In this document: positions 46,911 through 55,802 of the stretch, in pieces
Position numbering within the stretch: the first letter of the stretch is position 1
How the letters are laid out: each line of letters starts with the position of its first letter
DNA from: Streptomyces composti
Lineage (GTDB): Bacteria; Actinomycetota; Actinomycetes; Streptomycetales; Streptomycetaceae
Direction of reading: 5' to 3'
NCBI RefSeq assembly: GCF_012034205.1
Contig: NZ_JAATEM010000001.1
Location: forward strand, 124,001-188,000
Length of the DNA: 64,000 nucleotides
Notes under the pieces: generated by a model
What the model was told of the DNA's origin: nothing
The model's database searches: none
The model's input: only the letters and a program-made list of their open reading frames with translations
Position numbers and translations under genes: made by a program

Positions 46911-46974
46911 CCCGTCGTGTCCGTGGCGGGCCGGGTGCCCCTCCCGTCGTGTCCGTGGCGGGCCGGGCGCCCCT
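46911..46974. repeat. Two tandem 32-bp direct repeats, with CGGGGCGCCTCA repeats around them
   Basis: Units at 46911-46942 and 46943-46974 differ at one base; each contains CCCGTCGTGTCCGTGGCGGG. The 12-mer CGGGGCGCCTCA occurs exactly three times, at 46899, 47013 and 47040, the last overlapping the next gene's stop codon. They lie between convergent genes and may form part of a terminator. Confidence 0.65.
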
Positions 46975-47048
46975 CCCGTGGCGAGCGCCGGACACCTCGG
47001 AGCGCGCCGGGGCGGGGCGCCTCACCGCAGTGACCGAGGCGGGGCGCC

Positions 47049-48470
47049 TCAGCCGCTGCGCGCCGTCTCCGCCAGCCGCGTGGGCGGCAGGTACTCCCGC
47101 ACATACGTCCGCTGCCAGCAGGCGCCGGTCTCGCGCAGCTCCCGCCAGGTGGTGTAGCGGTAGCGGAAGAGGCGGGCGCGGACGTACCGGGGCGGGGTGT
47201 CCGCAGGGAAGGGGGAGCGGCGCAGCAGCTTCAGCGTGTCGGGGTCGTTCTCCAGCAGCCGCTCTACGAAGGCCCCGAACCAGGCCCCCGCGTAGGCGGG
47301 GGACAGCGCGGCGAACCACATCAGCCAGTCGAGCCGCAGATGGTAGGGGGCGAACTGGCGCGGCCAGCGCCGGGGGTCGCCCGGCTTGCCCTTGAACTCG
47401 TACTCCCGCCACTCGGAGTCCTCCCCGGGCAGCTCGTCCGTGGTGCCCTCCACCACCACCTCGTAGCGGATCCGGCTGACACTGCCGAACGCGCCGTAGG
47501 TGTTGACCAGGTGCAACGGGTCGAAAGAGCGGTTCATCACCTGGCGCTTGGAGATCATGTTCACCACCGGGTGGTAGCTGAGCGTCACCAGCAGTGCCGC
47601 CACCGCGAGCACCACCACCACGAACCACAGCGGGGCGTCCGGCGTGTCCGGCGGGTCCGCGGGGAACCGGACCGCGGAGAGCGCCAGCGCGATCGTGAGC
47701 CAGTTCAGCCAGGCGAAGTTGCCGGAGAGCACCAGCCACAACTGGGTGACGATCATCACCGAGGCGGCCGCCGTGCTCACCGGGTGCGGGACGAACAGCA
47801 GCCACGGCACGAGGAGTTGCGTCACATGGTTGGCGGCCACCTCGACCCGGTGCAGCGGCTTCGGCAGATGGTGGAAGAACCAGCTCAGCGGGCCCGGCAT
47901 CGGCTGGGTCTCGTGGTGGTGATCCAGGCAGGTCAGCTTCCGCCAGCACTCGTCGCCGCGCATCTTGATCAGCCCGGCGCCGAACTCGACCCGGAACAGG
48001 ATCCACCACAGCAGGTACATCACCACGACCGGCGGGGCCACCTCGTCGTTGCCCAGGAACACGGCGAGGAAGCCGACCTCGAGCAGCAGCGACTCCCAGC
48101 CGAACGAGTACCAGGTCTGCCCTACATTGACGATCGACAGATACAGCACCCACGGCACCAGCCACAGCAGCATCCCGCCCCACAGCGGCAGCAGCGAGTC
48201 CACCCCCGCCAGCAGCGCCGCCGACACCGCGCAGCCTGACCAGGCGACCAGCGCGAAGAAGCGGTCCGAGTAGTGCCAGTGGAACAGACTCGGCGCCCTG
48301 CGGAACGGCACCAGCCGCAGATGGCGCGGGACCGGGAGCATGCCGCGCTCCCCGATCAGCGCGCGGAACTGCAGCGCCGCCGTGAGGAAGGCGACCAGGT
48401 AGATCGCGGCGAGCGCCCGCTGGAAGACCAGCCGGCTCAGCCAGTAGTCCGGTGCGGTGAACCACTCCAC
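47049..48470 (-). CDS. Lipase maturation factor-like membrane protein
   Basis: 473 residues from GTG 48470 (GGAGG about 10 bases upstream). Multiple membrane helices begin near residue 18 (ALAAIYLVAFLTAALQF). Family blocks are SIVNVGQTWYSFGWESLLLE, FRVEFGAGLIKMRGDECWR, the C-terminal YEFKGKPGDPRRWPRQFAPY and LDWLMWFAALSP. This is the pattern of LMF1-like proteins, which in vertebrates help lipases fold in the endoplasmic reticulum. The bacterial role is not established and no lipase gene is adjacent. It is divergent to a SpoIIE gene. Confidence 0.9.
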   Translation of the reverse strand: MEWFTAPDYWLSRLVFQRALAAIYLVAFLTAALQFRALIGERGMLPVPRHLRLVPFRRAPSLFHWHYSDRFFALVAWSGCAVSAALLAGVDSLLPLWGGMLLWLVPWVLYLSIVNVGQTWYSFGWESLLLEVGFLAVFLGNDEVAPPVVVMYLLWWILFRVEFGAGLIKMRGDECWRKLTCLDHHHETQPMPGPLSWFFHHLPKPLHRVEVAANHVTQLLVPWLLFVPHPVSTAAASVMIVTQLWLVLSGNFAWLNWLTIALALSAVRFPADPPDTPDAPLWFVVVVLAVAALLVTLSYHPVVNMISKRQVMNRSFDPLHLVNTYGAFGSVSRIRYEVVVEGTTDELPGEDSEWREYEFKGKPGDPRRWPRQFAPYHLRLDWLMWFAALSPAYAGAWFGAFVERLLENDPDTLKLLRRSPFPADTPPRYVRARLFRYRYTTWRELRETGACWQRTYVREYLPPTRLAETARSG

Positions 48471-48617
48471 GGCAGCCGCTCCCTCCTGCCTGTCCGCACA
48501 CCCTGCTGTGACGCTCCGTACGGCTCCGGTATACCCCGATCACGCACGGCACCGGAGTGGCCCCGCGTACCCGGCGCACCAGTCGAAGATTCGGATGAAT
48601 CCTGGCAAGGTGGGCCC

Positions 48618-50717
48618 ATGGCTGATCGGGGAGCGAGCGCACCGTCACTCCCGGACGACTGGCCGGACCACCCGGATTCGATCCTCGCGCTCAACCGGAT
48701 GGGCTGCTTCGACTGGGACCTGGACACCGGTCTGATGCAGATGGACGCCCTCGCCCACGAGATCTTCGACGTGCGCCCCGAGGAGTACGACGACCACCCC
48801 GAGACCCTCGCCATGCGCGTCCCGCCCGGCGAGGCCGGCCGCCTGGACTCCGCCGTCTCCCAGGCGCTGAAGGACGGCAGCGAGAACTACGGCGCGTACT
48901 TCCGGGTGCGCCGCCGCGACGGCTCCCTGCGCTGGACCCACAGCCAGGGCTACATCCGCCGGGACGAGACCGGGCTGCCCCGCCGCATCCTCGGCGTCAT
49001 CCGGGACGCCACCGAGGAGCTGCGGGACCACGAGGCCCACCGTCAGCAGGCCGCCCAGGAGGACGCCCGCCGGCAGCAGACCAACGTCGTCCAGCTCGCC
49101 ACCGCCGCCCTGGCCCACGCCCGGACGGTGCAGGAGGTCATGGACGCCATCAAGGACACCCACGGCCTCACCCACCTGGGCGCCACCAGCCTGGTGCTGG
49201 GCCTGATCGAGGCCGGCCGGATCCGGCTGATCGCCGAGGGACCCGAGGGCAGCTATGTGGAGGGCACCCGGATCACCCGCATCGACGAGCCGTACCCGAT
49301 GAGCGAGTGCGTGCGCACCCTCAGCCCCTGCTACATCGAGTCGCCCGAGGAGTTCGCCGAGCGCTTCCCGGCGCTCTGGCCGCACATCACCGACCTCAGC
49401 ATCACCTCGGCGGCCTACCTGCCGCTCATCGTCCAGGCCCGCCCCATCGGCGCCATGGGCCTGCTCTACAGCGACCGGCGCGGCTTCTCCCCGGAGGACC
49501 GCAACATCCTCGTCGCCCTGGGCAGCAGCATCGCCCAGAGCCTGCAGCGCGCCATGTTCTACGAGCAGGAGATGGACCTGGCGCAGGGGCTCCAGCAGGC
49601 GATGCTGCCCCGCACCATCCCCAGCGTGCGCGGCGCCGACGTCGCCGTCCGCTACCGCGCGGCCAGCATCGGCGGCACCTTCGGCCGGGACATCGGCGGC
49701 GACTGGTACGACCTCATCCCGCTGCCCGGCGGGCGGGTCGGCGCGGTCATCGGCGACGTCCAGGGCCACGACACCCACGCCGCCGCCGTCATGGGCCAGC
49801 TGCGCATCGTGCTGCGTGCCTACGCCGCCGAGGGCCATCCTCCGGCCACCGTGATGGCCCGCGCCTCGGGCTTCCTGCACGAGCTCGACACGGACCGCTC
49901 CGCCACCTGTCTGTACGCCGAGGCCGACCTGTCCACCGGGGTGCTGCAGATGGTGCGGGCCGGGCACATCGACCCGCTGGTGCGGCGCGGCGGCGACGGC
50001 TCCTGCCGCCGCGTCTGCGTCCCCGGCGGGCTGCCGCTCGGGCTGTCCGCCGAGTTCGGGCAGCTCGACTACCCGGTCGGCACCATGGAGCTCGACCCCG
50101 GCGACACGCTGCTGCTGTGCACCGACGGCCTGGTGGAGCAGCCGGGCGCCGACCTCGACGACGGCATGGAGGCCCTCGCCGCGCTGGTCCAGACCGGCCC
50201 CGAGGACGTGCGGGAACTCTCCGACCTGCTGATCGAGGTGGCCGAGGAGCGCAGCGGCGGCGACGACGTGGCGCTGCTGGTGCTGCGCCGCCGCATCCTG
50301 GACAGCCCCCGCGCCGGCGGACGGCTCCAGCAGCATGTCGCCCCGGGCGACCCCGAGGCGCTGTCCGAGGCCCGGCGCATGATCCGCACCGCGGTCGTCG
50401 CCTGGGGAGCGGAGGACAAGGCGGACGAGATCGAACTGGTCGCCGACGAGCTGATCACCAACGCGCTGATGCACACCGAGGGCGCGGCGGTGGTCACCCT
50501 GCGGGTCCTCACCGGCGCCGAGCGGCGGCTGCGGGTGGAGGTCGAGGACTCCTCCAGCGCCCTGCCCCGCCGCCGGGAGGCGGGGGACTCGGGGGTGTCC
50601 GGGCGGGGGCTCCTGCTGGTCGAGCTGCTCTCCGACATGTGGGGCGTGGAGGCCCGCGGCGGCGGCAAGTGCGTGTGGTGCGAGTTTCCCGTGGACCCCG
50701 ACGACGATCAGGACTGA
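48618..50717 (+). CDS. PAS-GAF-SpoIIE phosphatase with C-terminal HATPase
   Basis: 699 residues from ATG 48618. It has a PAS domain (about 20-130; GCFDWDLDTGLMQMDALAHE, WTHSQGYIRRDETG), a GAF domain (about 150-315; LGATSLVLGLIEAGRIRLIA), a PP2C/SpoIIE phosphatase (about 320-560; GRDIGGDWYDLIPL, VIGDVQGHDTHAAAVMGQ, LCTDGLVE, GGDDVALLVL) and an RsbW-like kinase fold (about 580-695; ELVADELITNALMHTEGAA). It should dephosphorylate and possibly phosphorylate an anti-anti-sigma factor in response to a small-molecule or redox signal. Soluble, unlike the symporter-linked version at 3.3 kb. The target is not in the window. Confidence 0.94.
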   Translation: MADRGASAPSLPDDWPDHPDSILALNRMGCFDWDLDTGLMQMDALAHEIFDVRPEEYDDHPETLAMRVPPGEAGRLDSAVSQALKDGSENYGAYFRVRRRDGSLRWTHSQGYIRRDETGLPRRILGVIRDATEELRDHEAHRQQAAQEDARRQQTNVVQLATAALAHARTVQEVMDAIKDTHGLTHLGATSLVLGLIEAGRIRLIAEGPEGSYVEGTRITRIDEPYPMSECVRTLSPCYIESPEEFAERFPALWPHITDLSITSAAYLPLIVQARPIGAMGLLYSDRRGFSPEDRNILVALGSSIAQSLQRAMFYEQEMDLAQGLQQAMLPRTIPSVRGADVAVRYRAASIGGTFGRDIGGDWYDLIPLPGGRVGAVIGDVQGHDTHAAAVMGQLRIVLRAYAAEGHPPATVMARASGFLHELDTDRSATCLYAEADLSTGVLQMVRAGHIDPLVRRGGDGSCRRVCVPGGLPLGLSAEFGQLDYPVGTMELDPGDTLLLCTDGLVEQPGADLDDGMEALAALVQTGPEDVRELSDLLIEVAEERSGGDDVALLVLRRRILDSPRAGGRLQQHVAPGDPEALSEARRMIRTAVVAWGAEDKADEIELVADELITNALMHTEGAAVVTLRVLTGAERRLRVEVEDSSSALPRRREAGDSGVSGRGLLLVELLSDMWGVEARGGGKCVWCEFPVDPDDDQD

Positions 50718-50751
50718 CCGCCCCGCCCGCACCGGTGGCATTCTGGAACCC

Positions 50752-51615
50752 ATGCCGGAACTCCCCGAGGTCGAGGCGCTCAAGGACTTCCTCACCGAGC
50801 AGCTGGTCGGCCACGAGATCGTACGGGTGCTGCCCGTGGCGATCAGCGTCCTGAAGACCTACGACCCGCCGCTCACCGCCCTGGAGGGCCGCGAGGTCAC
50901 CGCCGTGGAGCGCCACGGCAAGTTCCTCGCGCTCGCCACCGGCGGCGGCCCCTGGTTCGTCACGCATCTGGCCCGCGCCGGCTGGCTGCGGTGGAAGGAC
51001 CGGCTGCCCAGCGGCCCGCCCCGCCCCGGCAAGGGGCCGCTCGCCCTGCGCGTCGCCCTGGAGACCGGCGCCGGGTTCGACCTGACGGAGGCCGGGACTC
51101 AGAAGCGGCTCGCGGTCTATGTGGTGACGGACCCGCGGCAGGTGCCCGGGGTGGCCCGGCTCGGCCCGGACCCGCTGGCCGACGACTTCGACGTGAGCCG
51201 CCTGGCCGGGCTGCTGGCGGGGGAGCGCAGGCAGCTCAAGGGCGCGCTGCGGGACCAGGGCCTGATCGCGGGCATCGGCAACGCCTACAGCGACGAGATC
51301 CTGCACGCCGCCCGGATGTCCCCGTTCAAACTGGCCGCCTCCCTCACCCCGGAGGAGACCGCACGGCTCCACGAGGCGCTGCGCACCACGCTGACCGAGG
51401 CGGTGGAACGCTCCCGGGGCGTGGCAGCGGGGCGGCTGAAGGCGGAGAAGAAGAGCGGCCTGAGAGTGCACGGCCGCACCGGCGAGGCCTGCCCGGTCTG
51501 CGGAGACACCATCCGGGAGGTGTCCTTCAGCGACTCGTCCCTGCAGTACTGCCCGACCTGCCAGACGGGCGGCAAGCCGCTGGCCGACCGCAGACTGTCC
51601 CGGCTGCTGAAGTGA
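50752..51615 (+). CDS. Fpg/Nei-family DNA glycosylase/AP lyase
   Basis: 287 residues from ATG 50752. It excises oxidised bases and nicks abasic sites in base-excision repair. The N-terminus is PELPEVEALKDFL, with catalytic Pro2 and Glu3 after Met removal. The helix-two-turn-helix is LIAGIGNAYSDEILHAA, and the C-terminal four-Cys zinc finger is CPVC...CPTC. The sequence is closest in look to actinobacterial Fpg-like proteins whose substrate preference differs from classical MutM, so no gene symbol is given. It starts 34 bases after the SpoIIE gene. Confidence 0.93.
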   Translation: MPELPEVEALKDFLTEQLVGHEIVRVLPVAISVLKTYDPPLTALEGREVTAVERHGKFLALATGGGPWFVTHLARAGWLRWKDRLPSGPPRPGKGPLALRVALETGAGFDLTEAGTQKRLAVYVVTDPRQVPGVARLGPDPLADDFDVSRLAGLLAGERRQLKGALRDQGLIAGIGNAYSDEILHAARMSPFKLAASLTPEETARLHEALRTTLTEAVERSRGVAAGRLKAEKKSGLRVHGRTGEACPVCGDTIREVSFSDSSLQYCPTCQTGGKPLADRRLSRLLK

Positions 51616-51621
51616 CCTCTG

Positions 51622-51651
51622 CCCCGGCCGCGGAGGGAGCCCGCGCCGGGG
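51622..51651. terminator. Hairpin between convergent glycosylase and anti-sigma genes
   Basis: CCCCGGCCGCGG pairs with CCGCGCCGGGG with one bulge. It lies 7 bases past the glycosylase stop and 39 bases from the anti-sigma stop. Confidence 0.55.
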
Positions 51652-51689
51652 CGGGGACTGCGCGGTCGGGAGCCCTCGGGGGCGACGCG

Positions 51690-52340
51690 TCAGGAGGGCT
51701 CGAGGGTGACCAGATGCTCGCCGTCCGCGGTGCGGACCTCGTAGTGGGAGATCTCGTCGGGGTGCAGCGCCGTGCCGGCCAGCATGGTGTTGGGGCGGGC
51801 GTCGTGGCGGCGGACGCTCCAGCTGGTCACGGTCTGCTCGGAGCCGTCCCTGCCGACCACCACCAGACGGCAGTCGCGCGGACCCGCACCATCCTTGACC
51901 TGCAGCTCCATATGGCTGCCCCAGTCCGTGTCCTCCGTCGTGATCTGCGCCCACACCCCGGACCGCTCGTCGGTCGCCGCGATGCTCACCGGCTCGTCCT
52001 CGCCGCCCGCGACGATCGCCACGGCCGGTGCGGACACCGCGAACACCACCGACGCCGCCAGCGCGAACAGCAGTTTCCGGCGGCCCGCCCGGCGCCGGGC
52101 GGTCACCTCCGACAGCAGCCGGTCCAGCATCGCGGGACCCGGCTTGGCCAGGGGGTGCACCAGACGAGGAGTGGAGCGCCGGTAGAGCATCAGCTGCCGT
52201 GTGGTGGGACCGAATTCGGTCACCTCGGCAGCGCAGCTGGGGCACTCCATGAGGTGGTCCTCGAAGCGGAACGCCTCCGCTTCGTCCAGCACGCCGAGCG
52301 CGTAGGCGCCGACGTCGCGATGCCTCTCCAGGGACCTCAT
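51690..52340 (-). CDS. Zinc-finger anti-sigma factor, membrane anchored
   Basis: 216 residues from ATG 52340 (GAGGA 6 bases upstream). The N-terminal ZAS domain carries the HxxxCxxC motif His29, Cys33, Cys36 (FEDHLMECPSCAAEV). One membrane helix lies at about 89-110 (KLLFALAASVVFAVSAPAVA), followed by an extracytoplasmic RskA-like beta domain (SGVWAQITTEDTDWGSHMEL; PNTMLAGTALHPDEISHYEV). It should hold the ECF sigma factor encoded at 53254-53799 and release it on an envelope signal. A third gene of unknown function lies between the two. Confidence 0.9.
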   Translation of the reverse strand: MRSLERHRDVGAYALGVLDEAEAFRFEDHLMECPSCAAEVTEFGPTTRQLMLYRRSTPRLVHPLAKPGPAMLDRLLSEVTARRRAGRRKLLFALAASVVFAVSAPAVAIVAGGEDEPVSIAATDERSGVWAQITTEDTDWGSHMELQVKDGAGPRDCRLVVVGRDGSEQTVTSWSVRRHDARPNTMLAGTALHPDEISHYEVRTADGEHLVTLEPS

Positions 52341-52601
52341 GCCGAATCCTCGTGCCGTTGGGTGCGGGTGGGGTTACTCCTTGCTCCCACCGGTACGCAC
52401 CAGGCAGCCGAATCACTCAAGCCACGCACCGAATCGTGACCTAAGGATTCGGAGCGGCCCGTCCCGCGGATTGGTCGGATTCCCGGAAACCTTCGGAATT
52501 CCCGGGGCATGGAGCGTTTCCGGCCGGCCGGAGCCGTGGCTTGTCCGCGACGAGAGGAACGGCCGCGGCCCTGGGAGGACGAGGAGAGCGGCCGCGGCCC
52601 G

Positions 52602-53117
52602 CTAGAAGAGATGGATGGCGAGGTGGCTGAGCGGGAGGCCCAGCTGCCAGGCGGGGGTCCACACCTTGGGCCCCTCGTCCTCGCCGGCCACCGCCCCGCC
52701 GCCCGGCACCGCGTTGAGATCGGGCGCCAGCAGTTCGGTCTCCTGGAGCCAGCGCCAGGCCGCCCGGGCCAGCTCCAGGTCGGGATCCCTCCGGCCGGAA
52801 GCCGCCGCGTCGGCGGTCAGATCCGTCAGCCGGTCCTCCACCCACTCCTGCCACGGCTGGTCGTACGCGGTCAGCGACAGCCAGGTCTCCAGCTGGGTGA
52901 CCACGCGGATGCCGGAGAGCTCGCCGTCGGCGTCGGACAGGAAGACGGTCAGCGCCAACGCGTCCCGGCCGGCCCGGAACTCGAAGGACGTCGGCGGCAT
53001 CAGATCGCCGCTGCGCAGCAGTTCGTCGGCGATGTACTCGGCGTACAACCACGCCATGGGGACGATCAGTTCGCCTCCGCCTGAGCCGTCCGTGCCCTCT
53101 CGACCTCTGTGCAGCAT
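52602..53117 (-). CDS. Conserved hypothetical protein between sigma and anti-sigma genes
   Basis: Up to 171 residues. ATG 53117 has AGGAAGGG almost touching it; ATG 53057 (MAWLYAEYIADELL) is an alternative with GGAGG 12 bases away. The sequence is soluble, with no cysteines: FEFRAGRDALALTVFLSDAD, TQLETWLSLTAYDQPWQEW, then a Pro/Gly-rich loop and PAWQLGLPLSHLAIHLF at the end. I do not recognise the family. Its position inside the ECF sigma/anti-sigma unit suggests involvement in the same response. Confidence 0.75.
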   Translation of the reverse strand: MLHRGREGTDGSGGGELIVPMAWLYAEYIADELLRSGDLMPPTSFEFRAGRDALALTVFLSDADGELSGIRVVTQLETWLSLTAYDQPWQEWVEDRLTDLTADAAASGRRDPDLELARAAWRWLQETELLAPDLNAVPGGGAVAGEDEGPKVWTPAWQLGLPLSHLAIHLF

Positions 53118-53253
53118 CCCTTCCTGCCTTCCTCCGGTGCGTGCGCGTCGCCCGAACCCGGGCCCCCGGTCCGGAACACGGATGAGGACAGCCGATTACT
53201 CAACCCGGGTGGTCGGCAAGGCGCTTTACGGAGGTTTGACCCGGCCGGCGGTT

Positions 53254-53799
53254 TCACCGCAGGTCGGCGGCGTAGCCCGGAAGCACCCTGCGCAGGGCGC
53301 GCAGCGCGTAGTACGCGCGGGACTTCACCGTACCGGGAGGGATGCCGAGGGTTTTCGCCGCTTCCGCCACGCTCGCACCTTGGAAATACACCAGCACCAG
53401 GACTTCACGGTGCTCCGGAGTGAGTGTCTTCACAGCCTCGCGGACATCGAGGGCCGCGGCGGCCCGTTCGGCGTGATCGGAGATCACCCGCGCGCTCTCC
53501 AGCACCGCGTCGCCCACCTCGGCGGGCCGGGCCTGACGGGCGCGCCGCGCGTCGATGGCGAGCCGGCGCGCCACCGTCAGCAGCCACGGCCGCACGGAGT
53601 CGAAGGCGTCGGCGCGCAGTGCCTCGGGATGCTGCCAGGCGCGCAGCAGCGTCTCCTGTACCAGATCCTCCGCCCGCTGCCGGTCTCCGTCGCAGAGCCG
53701 GAGCAGCAGCGCGAAGAGAGGCCGGCCGTGCTCGCGCTGCAGTGCGGCGAGCTCGTGCTCGGCGGTCGTCTCGTTCGGGAGTGTGATTCCGGCCGTCAT
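53254..53799 (-). CDS. ECF-type RNA polymerase sigma factor
   Basis: 181 residues from ATG 53799; the frame is open much further upstream, but ECF factors are this size and the extra sequence does not fit. No strong ribosome site is seen, so GTG 53817 remains possible. Region 2 is GRPLFALLLRLCDGDRQRAEDLVQETLLRAW (read in two parts), with VRPWLLTVARRLAIDARR. Region 4 is TLTPEHREVLVLVYFQGAS followed by SVAEAAKTLGIPPGTVKSRA, the promoter -35-binding helix-turn-helix. Partner anti-sigma is encoded 0.9 kb downstream. Confidence 0.93.
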   Translation of the reverse strand: MTAGITLPNETTAEHELAALQREHGRPLFALLLRLCDGDRQRAEDLVQETLLRAWQHPEALRADAFDSVRPWLLTVARRLAIDARRARQARPAEVGDAVLESARVISDHAERAAAALDVREAVKTLTPEHREVLVLVYFQGASVAEAAKTLGIPPGTVKSRAYYALRALRRVLPGYAADLR

Positions 53800-53872
53800 G
53801 GCCGTATGCCAGCGCACGGCGCCGGGGGACGACAGGGAGCGCGCACGGGTGTGCGGCGGGCGGTCGATCGCG

Positions 53873-53896
53873 TCGACGAACGGTTCGACGAACGGT
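53873..53896. repeat. Two tandem 12-bp repeats upstream of the ECF sigma gene
   Basis: TCGACGAACGGT twice in a row, within the divergent region between the sigma gene and the CapA-like gene. It may be a regulator-binding site. Confidence 0.5.
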
Positions 53897-54007
53897 CGAG
53901 ACGTCCTTTCGCGCACGCCGGACGGCCTAAAACGCGTGTCGGAGCCACGGCGGACCCAGATCCACTTCTTACCTGTTGATCCGTAAATGTGACTACTGCG
54001 GGGTGAA

Positions 54008-55159
54008 ATGATGATCGCTCGAAGTCGACAGGTCGCCCTGGCCCTGACCGTCGTCCTCGCCGCGGGCGCCGCCTGCCAGGCGAAGGACCAGCGCCCGCCC
54101 GCCGGCGGGCAGCACGCGCCGTCCGCCGCGCGCGGCTTCACCCTGGTGGCCTCCGGGGACATCCTGCCGCACACCTCGGTCATCGACCGGGCCCGTTTCG
54201 ACGCGGACGGCGCCGGTCACGACTTCCGGCCGATGCTCTCCGGCATCCGTTCCGTCGTCGCCCCCGCGGATCTGGCGCTGTGTCACATGGAGACGGTCTA
54301 CGGCGCCGACGGCGTGTACACCGGTCACCCCGTCTTCCAGTCGCCGCCCGAGATCGCCGCGGGCCTCGCCGCCACGGGCTACGACGGCTGCTCCACCGCC
54401 TCCGAGCACAGCCTGGACGCGGGCTCCGAGGGCATCCGGCGCACGCTCGACGCCCTCGACCGGGCGGGGGTGCGGCACACCGGTTCCGCCCGCACCGAGC
54501 AGGAGGCCCGCACCGTCACCCTGCTGCGTGCGGGCCAGGCCCAGGTCGCCCACCTCGCCTACACCTACGGCACCGCCGTCTCGCCCTATCCGCCCGACCA
54601 GTCCTGGTCCGTCAACCTGATCGACGAGGCGCGGATCGTCGCCGACGCGCGGGCCGCCCGCACCGCGGGCGCCGACGTCGTGGTGGTCTCGCTGCACTGG
54701 GGCACCGAGTGGCAGGAGAACCCCGACGAGCAGCAGGTCGCCCTGGCCCGCTCGCTGACCGCCTCCCGTTCCGGCGGCCGGCCCGACATCGACCTGATCC
54801 TGGGCACCCACGCCCATGTCCCGCAGGCCTACGAGAAGGTCAACGGCACCTGGGTGGTCTACGGGATGGGCGACCAGATCGCCGGCGAGATGTCCGGCCG
54901 GTAGGGCGCCAGGGACCCGCGCGCCAACCAGTCCACCCTCGCCCGCTTCACCTTCGGCCCGCCCCGGCGGCCCGGCGGACGCTGGGAGGTGACCCGCGCG
55001 GAGTTCGTCCCGCAGCTGTTCGACGTCGACGCCGGCCGGGTGGTCAACCTGAACCGGGCGATCGCCCAGGGCGCGGAGGCGCACGCCGTGCGTGACCGCA
55101 TCAGCGCGGTGGTGATGAGCCGGGGCGCGGCCCAGGACGGACTGGTGATGGGGGAGTAG
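54008..55159 (+). pseudogene. CapA/PgsA-like metallophosphoesterase-fold lipoprotein gene, interrupted by amber codon
   Basis: ATG 54008 opens a lipoprotein-like signal (ALALTVVLAAGAACQAKDQ). The CapA core follows: FTLVASGDILPHTSVIDRAR, DLALCHMETVYG, DVVVVSLHWGTEWQENPDEQ and LILGTHAHVPQAYEKVNG. A TAG at 54902-54904 ends this frame after 298 residues (DQIAGEMSGR). The same frame then runs 84 more codons with normal GC-rich usage (ARDPRANQSTLARFTFGPP ... GAAQDGLVMGE) to TAG 55157, which reads as the expected C-terminus. So the gene is split by a single nonsense codon, or the amber is read through. The family takes part in poly-gamma-glutamate or capsule synthesis. Confidence 0.82.
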
Positions 55160-55230
55160 CGGGCCGGTCGCGGGCCACGGCCCTCGGCTCCCTCGGCCCG
55201 CTGCCGGAGCGGGTCCCCCGGGCTGCGGGG

Positions 55231-55743
55231 TCAGCCGACGTCCACGTGGTCCAGGGCGGACAGCATGACGCCGAGCACCCGCAGGCACGCCGCCACCTCG
55301 GCGTCCGTCAGACCCCCTCCCACCTCGCGGAGCATCCGGTGCTCCCGGTCGAGGACGGCGGTGATCACCGATGAGCCCCGAGGGGTGAGCCGGATCAGCG
55401 AGGACCGGCGGTGCGCGGGGTTCGGCACGCTCTCCACCAGGCCGCGCTCCGCCGCGTCGTTCACCATGCGCTGCACGAACTGACGGCTGATCGACTGCGC
55501 GCGGCCCATCTGCGGCACCGTCATCGGCCCGCCGCGGTGCAGCAGCGTCAGCACCGCCCGCACGCCGACGGACAGGCCCTCGGGGGCCAGGCTCTGCTCC
55601 ACCAGGCGCTGGACGCGCCGGTAGAGGGGGCCGACCACGTCGTACACCTCGGTGAGGCGGCGGGCGAGTTCGTCCGGCGGCAGCGGGAGGTCGGAGGGTG
55701 CGGGGGTGCCGTCGTGCGGCAGCGGGGCATCGGTGTCGTTCAC
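55231..55743 (-). CDS. MarR-family regulator
   Basis: 170 residues from GTG 55743. A winged helix-turn-helix is visible: GVRAVLTLLHRGGPMTVPQM, recognition helix SISRQFVQRMVNDAAERGLV, and wing NPAHRRSSLIRLTPRG. Dimerisation helices lie at both ends. There is no Shine-Dalgarno, and the nearest operator ends only 10 bases upstream of the start. It is divergent to an alpha/beta hydrolase and very likely represses both genes. Confidence 0.93.
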   Translation of the reverse strand: MNDTDAPLPHDGTPAPSDLPLPPDELARRLTEVYDVVGPLYRRVQRLVEQSLAPEGLSVGVRAVLTLLHRGGPMTVPQMGRAQSISRQFVQRMVNDAAERGLVESVPNPAHRRSSLIRLTPRGSSVITAVLDREHRMLREVGGGLTDAEVAACLRVLGVMLSALDHVDVG

Positions 55744-55752
55744 CCTGTCATC

Positions 55753-55771
55753 ATGACACCTAGGTTGTCAT
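55753..55771. promoter_or_regulatory. MarR operator, copy 1
   Basis: ATGACACCTAGGTTGTCAT, inverted ATGACA/TGTCAT arms. It lies 10 bases from the marR-type start codon. A near-identical copy is centred 31 bases away, about three helical turns. Confidence 0.75.
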
Positions 55772-55783
55772 GTGAGCCAGAAG

Positions 55784-55802
55784 ATGACACCTTGGTTGTC
55801 AT
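55784..55802. promoter_or_regulatory. MarR operator, copy 2, overlapping the hydrolase start codon
   Basis: ATGACACCTTGGTTGTCAT, differing from copy 1 at one base. Its last two bases are the AT of the hydrolase ATG (55801), so the operator overlaps the translation start. Confidence 0.75.

Noticed and set aside
55411..55800. N-terminal extension of the alpha/beta hydrolase
   Set aside because: It lies antisense to the MarR gene and across the two operators; the family N-terminus begins at ATG 55801.
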